Positions 17,177 to 25,908 of a stretch of 64,000 nucleotides of DNA are shown here, piece by piece (the stretch's first letter is position 1; every line of letters begins with the position of its first letter). The stretch covers positions 186,001 to 250,000 of the forward strand of contig CANKYO010000003.1 of NCBI GenBank assembly GCA_947488175.1. The letters are read 5' to 3'. The position numbers and the translations under genes are program-made. Origin of the DNA: an uncultured Paracoccaceae bacterium. Lineage in GTDB: Bacteria > Pseudomonadota > Alphaproteobacteria > Rhodobacterales > Rhodobacteraceae. The notes under the pieces are model-generated. The model searched no databases. It had not been told where the DNA came from and was given only the letters and a program-made list of their open reading frames with translations.

Positions 17177-18082
17177 ATGTTTACAGTTGTCGCTCTCTAT
17201 CACTTTACCCGATTTGACGATCCCGCCGCCTTGCGTGATCCGCTTCTAGATATTTGTAAATCAAAGGGAATTCACGGGACACTGCTGTTGGCGCAGGAAG
17301 GTATCAACGGCACGATTGCAGGTGATCGCGCCGGGATCGATGCGGTGATCGCCCATATCCGCGCCTTGCCCGGCTGCGCCGATCTGGAGTGGAAGGAAAG
17401 CACGGCGGCGACGCCCCCGTTTCACCGCATGAAGGTCCGGCTGAAAAAGGAAATCGTGACGATGGGCCAGCCGAATGTGGACCCGGTGGCGCGAGTGGGA
17501 AATTATGTTGATCCGGCGGATTGGAACGACCTGATCAGCGCGCCGGATGTGGCTGTGATCGACACGCGCAACGATTACGAGGTGGCGATTGGCACTTTTG
17601 ACGAGGCGATTGATCCGCAGACCAAAAGCTTTGGGGAATTCCCGGCGTGGTGGGAAGAAAACAAGCACCGATTCCATAACAAGCGCATCGCGATGTTCTG
17701 CACTGGCGGGATTCGATGCGAGAAATCAACAAATTACCTGATGGGGCAAGGGGTTGAGGATGTGTATCACCTTAAAGGCGGTATCCTGAAATACCTCGAA
17801 GAAGTGCCACAAGAGCAAAGCAAATGGGACGGTGAATGCTTTGTGTTCGATGCCCGGGTCAGCGTCGGCCACGGTTTGCAAGAGGGGCCGCATATCCTGT
17901 GCCACGCCTGCCGCAGACCATTGCTGCCGGAAGATCGGGCGCGCCCCGAATACGAAGAAGGCGTGGCCTGCCATCGCTGCGTGGACGAAACGACAGAGGC
18001 CGACAAGGACCGGTTCCGCGAACGCCAGAAACAGATCGCCTTGGCCAGAGCACGTGGGACGCATCATATCGGCGGGCTTTGA
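17177..18082 (+). CDS. trhO: tRNA uridine(34) hydroxylase TrhO, rhodanese-related (UPF0176)
   Basis: Performs oxygen-dependent 5-hydroxylation of U34 in some tRNAs. The 301-residue product has the conserved N-terminal [12 protein letters not shown] and [13 protein letters not shown] segments, a rhodanese domain (about residues 115-225) with the active-site Cys in [12 protein letters not shown], and a C-terminal Cys-rich tail ([20 protein letters not shown]) that looks like a metal-binding knuckle. I choose ATG 17177 because homologs begin a few residues before FTVVAL; in-frame TTG codons at 17150 and 17168 are alternatives, the latter better spaced from a GGAGG. It follows the Hsp70-like gene directly. 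Confidence 0.9.
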   Translation: MFTVVALYHFTRFDDPAALRDPLLDICKSKGIHGTLLLAQEGINGTIAGDRAGIDAVIAHIRALPGCADLEWKESTAATPPFHRMKVRLKKEIVTMGQPNVDPVARVGNYVDPADWNDLISAPDVAVIDTRNDYEVAIGTFDEAIDPQTKSFGEFPAWWEENKHRFHNKRIAMFCTGGIRCEKSTNYLMGQGVEDVYHLKGGILKYLEEVPQEQSKWDGECFVFDARVSVGHGLQEGPHILCHACRRPLLPEDRARPEYEEGVACHRCVDETTEADKDRFRERQKQIALARARGTHHIGGL

Positions 18083-18186
18083 AGCTGGCTGCTGCACAAA
18101 AACATTGCGGCAGGCGGGCGTGCCGCTCTAAACGGTGTCTCAACTCTTGTCTCCGAGGGTAAGAAATGTAGCAGGGATCCCGTGTT

Positions 18187-19020
18187 TTGACCGAAGAATT
18201 CACAGCCGTCGACAAACGCAGACTTGAAAAGGCGATGCGCGCGCAGCGCGTCGTGGCCGACAAGGGTGTGCTGTTCGATCGGCCCATTCCGGCAGAGCTG
18301 TTGACGCCCTATGTCCTCAAGGACGGGGACAAGACCGCGAGGCGCGAGATTCAGCGTAAGTATATGCAGCGCCCGCAGAATATTCACCGGTGCTGGAACC
18401 GTTTCGCGCTTTATCTGCCGGAATTGATGTTTCACGACGCGCCCAAAAGGGTGTTCGAGATGTCGACCGGTCATGGCGGTATGCTGGAGGTCGCGCGCTA
18501 TTTCGGGCACGAGGTTCTGGGCAATGATTTCGCCAATATGGTCAGCGATAATCCGGCCGACGTTTCCGCCACCCATCGCCGTGCGAATGATGAGAATTTC
18601 AGCCGTTCCGTTGATGATTACGGTATTCCCATACCGCAAGATGGTGCAGCAAAAGACTGGCCTTATCGGCGTATTATCGAAGCGATTGACATGCCTATCA
18701 CGCTGTTCGATGCAGGTAAAATCCCTTATCCACTTGATGATAAGTCGCAGGATGTGGTCATTTGCATGCAGGCGATTGAGCATTACTGCCATCCCGATGA
18801 TTGGATGCTGATTGTCGATGAGTTTTGCCGGATTGCGACAAAAACAATTGTCATCCTGCTTAACCCGCTGTTCCCGCGTTTCAAGACGGACCCGGACTAT
18901 GTCGCGTCCTTTCATGCGTTTCGGGCGGGGATGCAGAATTATCGTAAGAACGGTTTCACAACGACATCCTGTCACATCCATTGGGCCGAGCCGCTGGGCT
19001 TCAAGCTGACCGCCAACTGA
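18187..19020 (+). CDS. Class I SAM-dependent methyltransferase-like protein
   Basis: A 277-residue protein with a probable Rossmann methyltransferase core: FEMSTGHGGMLEVARYFGHEVLGNDF (about residues 95-120) matches motif I with the acidic end of strand 2, and SQDVVICMQAIEHYCHPDDW (about 190-210) resembles motif IV and post-IV of class I enzymes. The N-terminal 80 residues are basic and helical. The only suitable start is TTG at 18187, weakly supported by an upstream GGGAT. No substrate can be inferred. It follows trhO by 104 bases on the same strand and could be its own unit. Confidence 0.62.
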   Translation: MTEEFTAVDKRRLEKAMRAQRVVADKGVLFDRPIPAELLTPYVLKDGDKTARREIQRKYMQRPQNIHRCWNRFALYLPELMFHDAPKRVFEMSTGHGGMLEVARYFGHEVLGNDFANMVSDNPADVSATHRRANDENFSRSVDDYGIPIPQDGAAKDWPYRRIIEAIDMPITLFDAGKIPYPLDDKSQDVVICMQAIEHYCHPDDWMLIVDEFCRIATKTIVILLNPLFPRFKTDPDYVASFHAFRAGMQNYRKNGFTTTSCHIHWAEPLGFKLTAN

Positions 19021-19232
19021 TTAACGGCGCGGGCGGTGTTGGATGGACTATGGCCGCGGGTTTTCGACGAATCATGTGTTAACGCTGCTACTGCAGGCCA
19101 AATCGCCCGGTCGGCATCGCGTCGGACTTGCGCCGGCAATACGTCGGACCCCAACGCGCGGTGGGGGTGGGTTAAGGGTGCGTGCGCAGGTGGCTGTTAA
19201 CGATTGATCAAGATACTATCCGACCTGCGTGA

Positions 19233-19967
19233 TCAGACAGGTTTCTCATAGACGGAGATATGGAAAGTGCTGTCGGCGGTGAATGCTGATCTGTCCCAGT
19301 TGCCCCACCGATGCTTCAGACGCAAACCGGCCAAGCGCGCCATCAGGTCAATCTCTGCCGGGTAGGCGTATCGCAACGGTAACGGCACGAGTTTGGTACC
19401 GGCTTCCGTGATCCGGATGCGTTGAAAGTCAAAGATTTGGTTGACCGGGTCATGTTGCACGGCCTCGAGCCAGACAGATTGCGCATCGACCCGTTTGGTT
19501 TTCACGCGCTGGTTTTCGGTGAAACTGGTAAAACTCGGCACAAATACTTCGATCAGAAAGGTGCAACCGGGGTTGAGCCGTTTGGCCGCGTTGGCAAAAC
19601 AGCGGACCTGATCGTCCTGGGTTTGCAGGTTAAACAACGTGTTGAAGACCAGAAAGACATGATCGAACATCCCTGAGATATCGACATCGGCAAAGTCACC
19701 GATCTTAACCGGTATTTTGTCGCCTCCTGGTTTGGCGCGTAGTTTGGCGACCATGTCGGGTGACCCGTCGATGCCGGAGATGTCGCACCCGCGCTTTGCA
19801 AGCGGCAGCGCGATCCGGCCGGTTCCGATGGCCAGTTCCAGCACCCGGCCATTGCCAACCATACTGGAGATCAAAGCGACGGTCTTGTCTGTTGTTCCCG
19901 GATCATGGAGTTCGTCGTAATCATCGGCGTTCAGTTCGCCAAATGTTGCCGGTCCGAATTTATCCAT
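19233..19967 (-). CDS. Class I SAM-dependent methyltransferase
   Basis: A 244-residue methyltransferase with motif I LELAIGTGRIALPLAKRG (about residues 42-59), the acidic strand-2 end in ISGIDGSPDMV, motif II/III in IGDFADVDI and post-motif VFNTLFNLQTQDDQ. Sequence style resembles the small-molecule methyltransferases of the Methyltransf_25 group; substrate unknown. Start ATG 19967 (MDKFGPA) is preceded by AGGAG; an in-frame start at 20099 would run into the neighbouring divergent gene. It is divergent from the phosphotransferase gene with a 91-base gap, so the two may share a control region. Confidence 0.82.
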   Translation of the reverse strand: MDKFGPATFGELNADDYDELHDPGTTDKTVALISSMVGNGRVLELAIGTGRIALPLAKRGCDISGIDGSPDMVAKLRAKPGGDKIPVKIGDFADVDISGMFDHVFLVFNTLFNLQTQDDQVRCFANAAKRLNPGCTFLIEVFVPSFTSFTENQRVKTKRVDAQSVWLEAVQHDPVNQIFDFQRIRITEAGTKLVPLPLRYAYPAEIDLMARLAGLRLKHRWGNWDRSAFTADSTFHISVYEKPV

Positions 19968-20058
19968 CTTCCATGCTCCTGCATCTCCCGACTGGCGCAG
20001 CATTCCAGATTTGGGGCTGCAATTGACCGTCTCACGTACCATCGCCATAGAGGTTTGC

Positions 20059-20835
20059 ATGTTCCCGCGAGAAGATCCAAGACCGCTGACTGGAGGCAAC
20101 GTAACTAGTGGCGTTGTCCGGATAGGTGATACCGTTCGTCGTCCTGTTGGCCCGCATGCATCTGCGGTTCACGACCTGATGAGTCATTTGGATCGTAACG
20201 GCTTCACCCAAGCGCCGAAATACCTCGGGCTGGATGATCAAGGCCGCGAGGTGTTGTCCTATATTCCGGGCGCTGCAACTTTTCCGAATGATATGTGGTC
20301 AGGTGATGGTGCCTTGATTGCTGCCGCGACTATGTTGCGTCGGATGCATGATGCGACCGATGGTTTTGGCGGCGAAGGTCGGTCATGGGCGTTTTGCCAT
20401 CCCGACGCCGACCAGCACCAAGTGATCTGCCATAATGATTTTGCGCCTTACAACCTGATCTGGCGGGGCGGGATGCCAGTGGGTGTGATTGACTTTGATC
20501 TTGCAGGTCCCGGCCCGCGGCTGCGTGATCTGGCATATCTAGCTTATTGGATGGTGCCGCTTTCATTTGCGGCGCCTGATATGGACCATTGGTACCGTGC
20601 GGATGCGGCGGTGGACCATCGCAGGTTAAGGCTGATTTGCGACAGCTACGGCGTGTCCTGTGATCCAGCGCTGCTGGACATGGTGTCGGAGGTGCTGCAT
20701 CACATGGCTAGCCCAGATGCGGCGGCTGACATGATTGGCCCGGAGGCGGCGAAGAGGTTGGCGGATGACGGGCATTTCAGACATTGGCAGCGCGAAGCGA
20801 CGGCATTTGATGCGCACCGGCCTACGCTGCTTTGA
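20059..20835 (+). CDS. Aminoglycoside phosphotransferase-fold (APH) kinase
   Basis: Kinase-like protein of 258 residues. The APH catalytic loop is clear, VICHNDFAPYNLIW (about residues 130-143, HxD...N), followed by the metal-binding VGVIDFDLAGPG (about 148-159). The N-terminal lobe is short, with GVVRIGDTVRRP in place of a classical P-loop. The family phosphorylates diverse small molecules such as aminoglycosides, choline, homoserine and thiamine; nothing in the neighbourhood fixes the substrate. ATG 20059 follows GAGG. Its stop overlaps an upstream TTG of the next gene and is 11 bases from that gene's ATG, so the two are probably co-transcribed. Confidence 0.8.
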   Translation: MFPREDPRPLTGGNVTSGVVRIGDTVRRPVGPHASAVHDLMSHLDRNGFTQAPKYLGLDDQGREVLSYIPGAATFPNDMWSGDGALIAAATMLRRMHDATDGFGGEGRSWAFCHPDADQHQVICHNDFAPYNLIWRGGMPVGVIDFDLAGPGPRLRDLAYLAYWMVPLSFAAPDMDHWYRADAAVDHRRLRLICDSYGVSCDPALLDMVSEVLHHMASPDAAADMIGPEAAKRLADDGHFRHWQREATAFDAHRPTLL

Positions 20836-20846
20836 CGAGGCGCTTT

Positions 20847-21881
20847 ATGGGTGAGGCCAAACCGCAGATTTTCGCGCTGATCCTTGGGTTGATCTGCGGA
20901 ATTGCAGCCTATTTTGCGGGCTTGCCGCTGCCATGGATGTTGGGCCCGATGATCGGAAACACCGTCGCGGCGATGATGAAGGCGCCGATTGTGGCCCCGG
21001 CCCGGCTGCGCCCTTTTGTGATCCCGGTGATCGGGGTGATGCTGGGCTCTGCCATCACGGCAGAACTGTTGGGTCAGTTGGGATCATGGCTTTTGACGCT
21101 GGTTTTGCTGCCTATCTTTCTGGCCTGCGCGGCTGCGTTTTCTTATTTTATCTATCGCCGCGTGGGTGGTTATGACCCGGTGACCGCCTATTTTGCGGCC
21201 ATGCCGGGCGGGCTGAATGAAATGCTGATCGTGGGTGGTGAGGCCGGTGGTGATGAGCGCCGGATTGCGCTGGCCCATGCCGCGCGCATCCTGGTTGTGA
21301 TCGTGTTTGTGGCGTTGTTCTTTGGGTTGGTTCTGGGTGTGTCCGGCGGCAGTACGGCTGCGTCGAACTGGGTGGACCTGACGGCGCTGAGTGTCAGCGA
21401 TTATGTGATCCTTGCCGCCTGCGCGGTTGCAGGCACGTGGCTGGGCCGCATGGCCCATTTGCCTGCTGCCCCGGTCTTTGGTCCGATGATCCTGAGCGGT
21501 GTGGCCCATGTGGCTGGCTGGGTTACCGTGCCACCGCCGAGCCTGTTCGTCATTGCCGCACAGGTCACGATGGGTACGATCATCGGCACACGGTTTGCGG
21601 GGGCGACCATCGCAGAGGTGCGCCGTGATCTGAGCCTTGCTGCGGTGGCATCAGTGGGGATGCTGGTGATCACGCTCGCCTTTGCCGAAGTACTGGTATG
21701 GATCAGCGGTCTGCCATTGGCGCAGGCGTTTCTGGCCTACTCCCCCGGTGGTCTGACGGAAATGTCGCTGCTGACGCTCGCGATGGATCAGGATGTGGCC
21801 TATGTGTCGGTCATGCACGTGATCCGGATCACCATGGTGATAGGAATGGCGCCGCTGGTGTTCAGGTGGCTGCGGCGTTGA
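20847..21881 (+). CDS. AbrB-family membrane protein (duplicated AbrB_dup domain)
   Basis: Integral membrane protein of 344 residues with around ten hydrophobic helices, built from two similar halves: GLPLPWMLGPMIGNTVAAMM and PAAPVFGPMILSGVAHVAGW carry the repeated proline-glycine loop, and VTAYFAAMPGGLNEMLIVG pairs with AFLAYSPGGLTEMSLLTLA. This is the PF05145 family, often annotated as AbrB regulator or ammonia monooxygenase, but the topology is that of a transporter and the function is not established. ATG 20847 has GAGG at good spacing. The stop abuts the convergent gyrB stop with no spacer. Confidence 0.85.
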   Translation: MGEAKPQIFALILGLICGIAAYFAGLPLPWMLGPMIGNTVAAMMKAPIVAPARLRPFVIPVIGVMLGSAITAELLGQLGSWLLTLVLLPIFLACAAAFSYFIYRRVGGYDPVTAYFAAMPGGLNEMLIVGGEAGGDERRIALAHAARILVVIVFVALFFGLVLGVSGGSTAASNWVDLTALSVSDYVILAACAVAGTWLGRMAHLPAAPVFGPMILSGVAHVAGWVTVPPPSLFVIAAQVTMGTIIGTRFAGATIAEVRRDLSLAAVASVGMLVITLAFAEVLVWISGLPLAQAFLAYSPGGLTEMSLLTLAMDQDVAYVSVMHVIRITMVIGMAPLVFRWLRR

Positions 21882-24296
21882 TCAGAAATCCAGATTTTCG
21901 ACGTTGAGCGCATTGGTCTGGATGAATTCCCGCCGGGGTTCGACCACATCGCCCATCAGTTTGGTGAACAGGTCATCGGCTTCGGCCAGATCTTCGACCT
22001 TGACCTGCAAGAGCGTGCGCGCATCGGGGTCCAGCGTGGTTTCCCATAGCTGATCGGGGTTCATTTCGCCCAGACCCTTGTAGCGTTGCAGGGACAGCCC
22101 CTTTTCGCCCTCTTCCAGGATGGCTTTGAACAGGTCGAGCGGCCCATGGATGACCTGGCTGCGGTCTTTGCGGACCAGTGTTGCGGGCAGGTTATAGACG
22201 TCCTGCAGGCTTTGCGTGAACGTGCCTGTGCGCCGTGCCTCGCCTGACCGCAGCATTGGGCCGTCGAGCGTGCGCACCTCTTCCACGCCGCGCAGCATCC
22301 GTGCCAGCCGCATGCCCTTGTCCTGCGTGATCCGGCCCTGCCAGCCGCGTTCCCATTCGAGCGCGATCAGGTTGAGCCGTTCGGCCACCCGGTCTGCCGT
22401 GCCTTGCAGATCGCTTTCCACGACGCCGGGCACGAAGGCCCCCGCGATGGCCGCCTGTTCGAGGATGTGCCGGGGGTAGTGGGTTGGGAAAGCCTCCAAC
22501 ACTCGCTTGAGCTGCCGCGCCTCATCCACCACGCGGCGCAGGTCCGCGCCGGTGATTTCCTCACCATTGCCCTGGCGTAAGAGCGCGCCTTCGATCCCCT
22601 GTTCGATCAGGTATTCGTCCATGGCGGCCTGATCCTTGAGGTAAACCTCGGACTTGCCGCGTGCGACTTTGTAAAGCGGGGGTTGCGCGATGTAGAGATA
22701 GCCGCCTTCGATCAGTTCAGGCATCTGCCGGAAGAAGAACGTGAGCAGCAGGGTCCGGATGTGGGCGCCATCGACATCGGCGTCGGTCATGATGATGACC
22801 TTGTGATAGCGCAGTTTGTCGATGTTGAATTCGTCGCGGCCGATGCCGGTGCCGAGTGCCATCACGAGATTGCCGATTTCCTGGCTCGACAGCATCCGGT
22901 CGAAACGCGCGCGTTCGACGTTGAGGATTTTCCCCTTGAGCGGCAGGATGGCCTGGGTTTGCCGGTCGCGGCCAGTTTGGGCAGAGCCGCCAGCGCTGTC
23001 ACCCTCGACAAGGAAAACCTCGGTCTTGGAGGGGTCTTTTTCGGAGCAATCTTTCAGTTTTGAGGCATTGAAGTTGACATCCATCGCCGATTTGCGCCGG
23101 ATTTCGCGGGCCTTGCGCGCGGCTTCGCGGGCGGCGGCGGCTTCGACGATTTTGGTGATGATCGCCCGTGCCTCGGCTGGGTTTTCCTCGAACCACTCGC
23201 TCAGTTTTTCGTTCATCAGGCTTTCGACGGCGGGCCGTACTTCTGAGCTGACAAGTTTGTCCTTGGTCTGGCTGGAGAATTTGGGATCAGGGACCTTGAC
23301 CGACAGCACGCATGTCAGACCCTCGCGGGCGTCATCGCCTGTCAGCGATACCTTTTCCTTTTTGGTGATCCCGGTTTCGGTTGCATATTTGGCGATGGCA
23401 CGGGTCAGCGCACCGCGGAAGCCCGCCATATGCGTACCACCGTCCCGCTGGGGGATGTTGTTGGTGAAGGGCAGCACCATTTCGTTGTAGCTGTCATTCC
23501 ACCACATCGCGACCTCGACCCCGATGTCATCACGCTCGCCAGCCACATAGATCGGGGCGTCCATCAGAGGGGTCTTGGACCGGTCGAGATATTTGACGAA
23601 TTCCTTGACCCCGCCTTCGTAGAACAGTTCGGTCTTGAGCGGTTCAGCAGGCCGCAGGTCTTCGAGGATGATCCGCACGCCGGAGTTCAGAAAGGCCAGT
23701 TCGCGCAGCCGCTTTTCCAGTATGTGGAAGTCATAGTCGCGGTTGCTGAACGTGTCGGTGGAGGCGAGGAATGTAACCTCGGTTCCCTTGCGCCCGTTGG
23801 CGGGGCCTTCGACGCGCAGGTGTTCGGTTGTGAACCCGCCTTCGAACCGGGCGTAGTGTTCTTTGCCGTCGCGCCAGATGCGCAGTTCGAGGAAATCTGA
23901 CAGGGCGTTGACCACGGACACACCCACCCCGTGCAGACCGCCGGAGACCTTGTAGGAATTGCTGTCGAATTTACCGCCAGCATGGAGTTGGGTCATGATG
24001 ACTTCGGCTGCCGACACGCCCTCTTCTTCGTGGATGCCGACCGGGATACCGCGCCCGTTATCGCCCACGGTGACAGACCCGTCGGTGTTGATTTTGACGT
24101 AAACATGGTCCGCGTGGCCGGCCAAAGCCTCATCAATTCCGTTATCCACGACCTCGTACACCATGTGGTGCAGGCCAGAGCCATCATCGGTGTCTCCGAT
24201 ATACATGCCGGGGCGTTTGCGAACTGCCTCTAACCCTTTGAGAACTTTGATGGAATCTGCGCCGTATTCTTCTGGATTATTATTCTCGTCGGCCAT
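21882..24296 (-). CDS. gyrB: DNA gyrase subunit B
   Basis: ATPase subunit of the type IIA topoisomerase that introduces negative supercoils. The 804-residue protein shows the GHKL ATPase motifs (VVDNGIDEALAGH, GDNGRGIPV, SGGLHGVGVSVVNALS) in the first 130 residues, then the transducer domain, the TOPRIM domain (LVEGDSAGGSAQTGRDRQ and IMTDADVDGAHIRTLLL) and the C-terminal RYKGLGEMNPDQLWETT of GyrB. Length matches the bacterial enzyme. A good promoter lies 29-57 bases upstream of the start. It is separated from recF by a four-gene insertion (nucleotidyltransferase, oxidoreductase, TetR regulator, VOC protein). Confidence 0.98.
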   Translation of the reverse strand: MADENNNPEEYGADSIKVLKGLEAVRKRPGMYIGDTDDGSGLHHMVYEVVDNGIDEALAGHADHVYVKINTDGSVTVGDNGRGIPVGIHEEEGVSAAEVIMTQLHAGGKFDSNSYKVSGGLHGVGVSVVNALSDFLELRIWRDGKEHYARFEGGFTTEHLRVEGPANGRKGTEVTFLASTDTFSNRDYDFHILEKRLRELAFLNSGVRIILEDLRPAEPLKTELFYEGGVKEFVKYLDRSKTPLMDAPIYVAGERDDIGVEVAMWWNDSYNEMVLPFTNNIPQRDGGTHMAGFRGALTRAIAKYATETGITKKEKVSLTGDDAREGLTCVLSVKVPDPKFSSQTKDKLVSSEVRPAVESLMNEKLSEWFEENPAEARAIITKIVEAAAAREAARKAREIRRKSAMDVNFNASKLKDCSEKDPSKTEVFLVEGDSAGGSAQTGRDRQTQAILPLKGKILNVERARFDRMLSSQEIGNLVMALGTGIGRDEFNIDKLRYHKVIIMTDADVDGAHIRTLLLTFFFRQMPELIEGGYLYIAQPPLYKVARGKSEVYLKDQAAMDEYLIEQGIEGALLRQGNGEEITGADLRRVVDEARQLKRVLEAFPTHYPRHILEQAAIAGAFVPGVVESDLQGTADRVAERLNLIALEWERGWQGRITQDKGMRLARMLRGVEEVRTLDGPMLRSGEARRTGTFTQSLQDVYNLPATLVRKDRSQVIHGPLDLFKAILEEGEKGLSLQRYKGLGEMNPDQLWETTLDPDARTLLQVKVEDLAEADDLFTKLMGDVVEPRREFIQTNALNVENLDF

Positions 24297-24324
24297 GTCA
24301 CTTGTCCCATGTCTTTACCCGCAA

Positions 24325-24353
24325 AATATATGCGTTTTGGACGGTATTGTCAC
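24325..24353 (-). promoter_or_regulatory. Predicted gyrB promoter
   Basis: On the minus strand, -35 GTGACA (24353-24348), a 17-base spacer and -10 TATATT (24330-24325), 29 bases from the gyrB ATG. An A/T-rich palindrome with arms CACAA / TTGTG (24362-24375) lies just upstream of the -35 box and could be a binding site or the tail end of the upstream gene's termination signal. Confidence 0.65.
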
Positions 24354-24378
24354 GCAATTGGCACAATATTTTGTGGTT

Positions 24379-25185
24379 TCAGGTCAATGACTTGGTCAGG
24401 TCAATATGCAGCTGATTTGCCTGCGTTTCCAGTACGGCAAGCGGTGGCTTGTCGGGGCTGTCTGCAAGGGCTTCGCGGGTCTGTTTGAGTGCGGTGTTGA
24501 TGATCTGGAAAATGATTGGATCAGGGGCTTCTCCGACCGCTTTTTCGGCCCGCGCGATCTTGAGCGTGATCAGCGATTGGATGGCGGCTGCCTCTGCCGC
24601 GCTGAGGCCTGCGCCGTCGCAGAGGCGGGTCATGTCCATCGGTGGCATTTGGTGGTCGTTCAGGTGCATCCAGCGCAAGGCAAGTGCGGGTCGGAGGGCA
24701 TAGAGCAGCCGTTTGAGCCGCACCCGCCCGTCTTCGAGATGCGTGCGTTTTTCGTGCTGTTCGGCCAGCGACAGGTAATGCCACATCATCGGGCGTGGCT
24801 GCATGGCCTGTTTGCAGAAATCGGTGATCCGCGCATGGGCGTCCGGAAGGGATTGATAGATGATCGGTGACTGCAGCCATTCGCCCAGCACGGCGTTGCC
24901 TTTCAGCGCGAGGCCAAGCGCCTTGTCCAACTGCCAGCCGGAGATGTCGAGCAGGTCGTCAATCGGCTGTTCAACGACATCCCGTTTCTTTCCAAGGGTG
25001 AGGAACCAATCCACGGGGCGGGCATAGATGAAGCGCACGTCATAGTCGCTGTCGGGCGAATGAAACCCCCAGGCCCGTGAACCGGATTCGATGGCGAGGA
25101 GGATGGTGATGCCTTCCTCCGCCGCGATTTGATCAAGGCGCGCCAGAATGGTTTGACGCATTTTGGTGGAGACAGCTTCGGTCAT
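24379..25185 (-). CDS. Nucleotidyltransferase of the RlaP/YcgL type (PF10127)
   Basis: A 268-residue protein with the DNA polymerase beta-like nucleotidyltransferase motif: LLAIESGSRAWGFHSPDSDYDVRFIYA, i.e. GS followed by a D-x-D pair (about residues 33-53). The segment VDWFLTL and the helical C-terminal part fit the family called RlaP in RNA-repair contexts. No RNA ligase or other repair gene is adjacent, so the biological role here is open. Start ATG 25185. It lies between gyrB (82 bases downstream) and the oxidoreductase gene (24 bases upstream of its start), all on the minus strand. Confidence 0.78.
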   Translation of the reverse strand: MTEAVSTKMRQTILARLDQIAAEEGITILLAIESGSRAWGFHSPDSDYDVRFIYARPVDWFLTLGKKRDVVEQPIDDLLDISGWQLDKALGLALKGNAVLGEWLQSPIIYQSLPDAHARITDFCKQAMQPRPMMWHYLSLAEQHEKRTHLEDGRVRLKRLLYALRPALALRWMHLNDHQMPPMDMTRLCDGAGLSAAEAAAIQSLITLKIARAEKAVGEAPDPIIFQIINTALKQTREALADSPDKPPLAVLETQANQLHIDLTKSLT

Positions 25186-25209
25186 GTGCCCGCCTTAGCA
25201 GTTCTTCTT

Positions 25210-25803
25210 TCAGGCGGCCATTGCGCCGATGGATGTAACCTGTTGTGCCCATTTCTGCACCATGTCGTCAGTGGCGTCGCTGGCACCTGAAAAATAGGTG
25301 TAGCGCGTTGGTTTGATGCCGACGAAGCCGAGGATTTGTTTGTTGAGCTGATGCAGGATGGCGCGCTTGTAGATCAGTCTTTCGAACCAGAGCGGCGTAT
25401 CGGATGTCAGGATCACACGCGCTGTTTTCCCCGTCAGCATCGGGGTGGGCATGCCCATGCGGGTCTTGATCTTTGTGTTGAAGGCCCGGCCCGGCACGAA
25501 GGCCCGGTCGAAGAGGCCTTTCAGTTTTGCCGGCAGGCCACCCCACCACATCGGCGTGGTCAGCACAAAGTGGTTTGCCCAATCAAGATCTTCCATGAAC
25601 ATCTCAAGCGGGAGTTCCAGCGGTTTGAATTTGGAGTAGTTTCCCTGCCCGAAATCCACGTCGAATTGCATGTCTGGCAGGTGATGGATGCGGATTTCCG
25701 CCCCGGCCTGTTCGGCAGCCTGCGCATAATGATCCGCGAATTGCCGCGAGAGCGAGGTTTCACCGGGGTGTCCGTTGAGGATGAGGATGCGTTTCTGTGT
25801 CAT
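25210..25803 (-). CDS. NAD(P)H oxidoreductase, flavodoxin-like fold (MdaB/KefF type)
   Basis: A 197-residue flavoprotein of the Flavodoxin_2 family: N-terminal FMN-phosphate loop ILNGHPGETSLSRQFADHY, the FMN/quinone segment FVLTTPMWWGGLPAKLKGLFDRAFVPG (about residues 80-106), and the C-terminal basic region. The family reduces quinones or other electrophiles with NAD(P)H. It is divergent from a TetR-family gene with three palindromic operators between them, so the TetR protein probably represses this gene until an electrophile or quinone is present. That regulation is inferred from arrangement. The promoter -35 (25863-25858) lies inside the middle operator and the -10 (25839-25834) next to the first. 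Confidence 0.88.
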   Translation of the reverse strand: MTQKRILILNGHPGETSLSRQFADHYAQAAEQAGAEIRIHHLPDMQFDVDFGQGNYSKFKPLELPLEMFMEDLDWANHFVLTTPMWWGGLPAKLKGLFDRAFVPGRAFNTKIKTRMGMPTPMLTGKTARVILTSDTPLWFERLIYKRAILHQLNKQILGFVGIKPTRYTYFSGASDATDDMVQKWAQQVTSIGAMAA

Positions 25804-25819
25804 ATCGATTCCCTTAAAT

Positions 25820-25831
25820 TGACCATGGTCA
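25820..25831. promoter_or_regulatory. Operator copy 1 (TGACC-N2-GGTCA palindrome)
   Basis: Perfect 12-bp palindrome TGACCATGGTCA, 17 bases upstream of the oxidoreductase ATG, just downstream of its predicted -10 box (25839-25834). It differs from copies 2 and 3 only in the two central base pairs (AT for CG). Confidence 0.8.
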
Positions 25832-25850
25832 CTTTAGTAATGCCTAAAAA

Positions 25851-25862
25851 TGACCGCGGTCA
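25851..25862. promoter_or_regulatory. Operator copy 2 (TGACC-N2-GGTCA palindrome)
   Basis: Perfect palindrome TGACCGCGGTCA, 31 bp after copy 1. It overlaps the predicted -35 box (minus strand TTGACC, 25863-25858) of the oxidoreductase promoter, so protein bound here would block that promoter. Confidence 0.82.
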
Positions 25863-25873
25863 ATTACTAAATT

Positions 25874-25885
25874 TGACCGCGGTCA
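25874..25885. promoter_or_regulatory. Operator copy 3 (TGACC-N2-GGTCA palindrome)
   Basis: Perfect palindrome TGACCGCGGTCA identical to copy 2 and 23 bp after it, ending 23 bases before the TetR-family ATG. Inverted flanks (TTTAGTAAT at 25833-25841, ATTACTAAA at 25863-25871) give the whole 25819-25886 stretch an approximate dyad symmetry. Confidence 0.82.
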
Positions 25886-25908
25886 AAAAAACTGCGAAAT
25901 TGCAGCTC

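Noticed and set aside
19197..19211. TTAA-N7-TCAA, another one-mismatch CtrA-type site
   Set aside because: It is downstream of a convergent gene end with no promoter nearby, and shows that single-mismatch sites arise by chance.
25336..25908. Long in-frame N-terminal extension of the TetR-family gene
   Set aside because: It would cross the operator palindromes and the whole divergent oxidoreductase gene; the helix-turn-helix starts right after the ATG at 25909.
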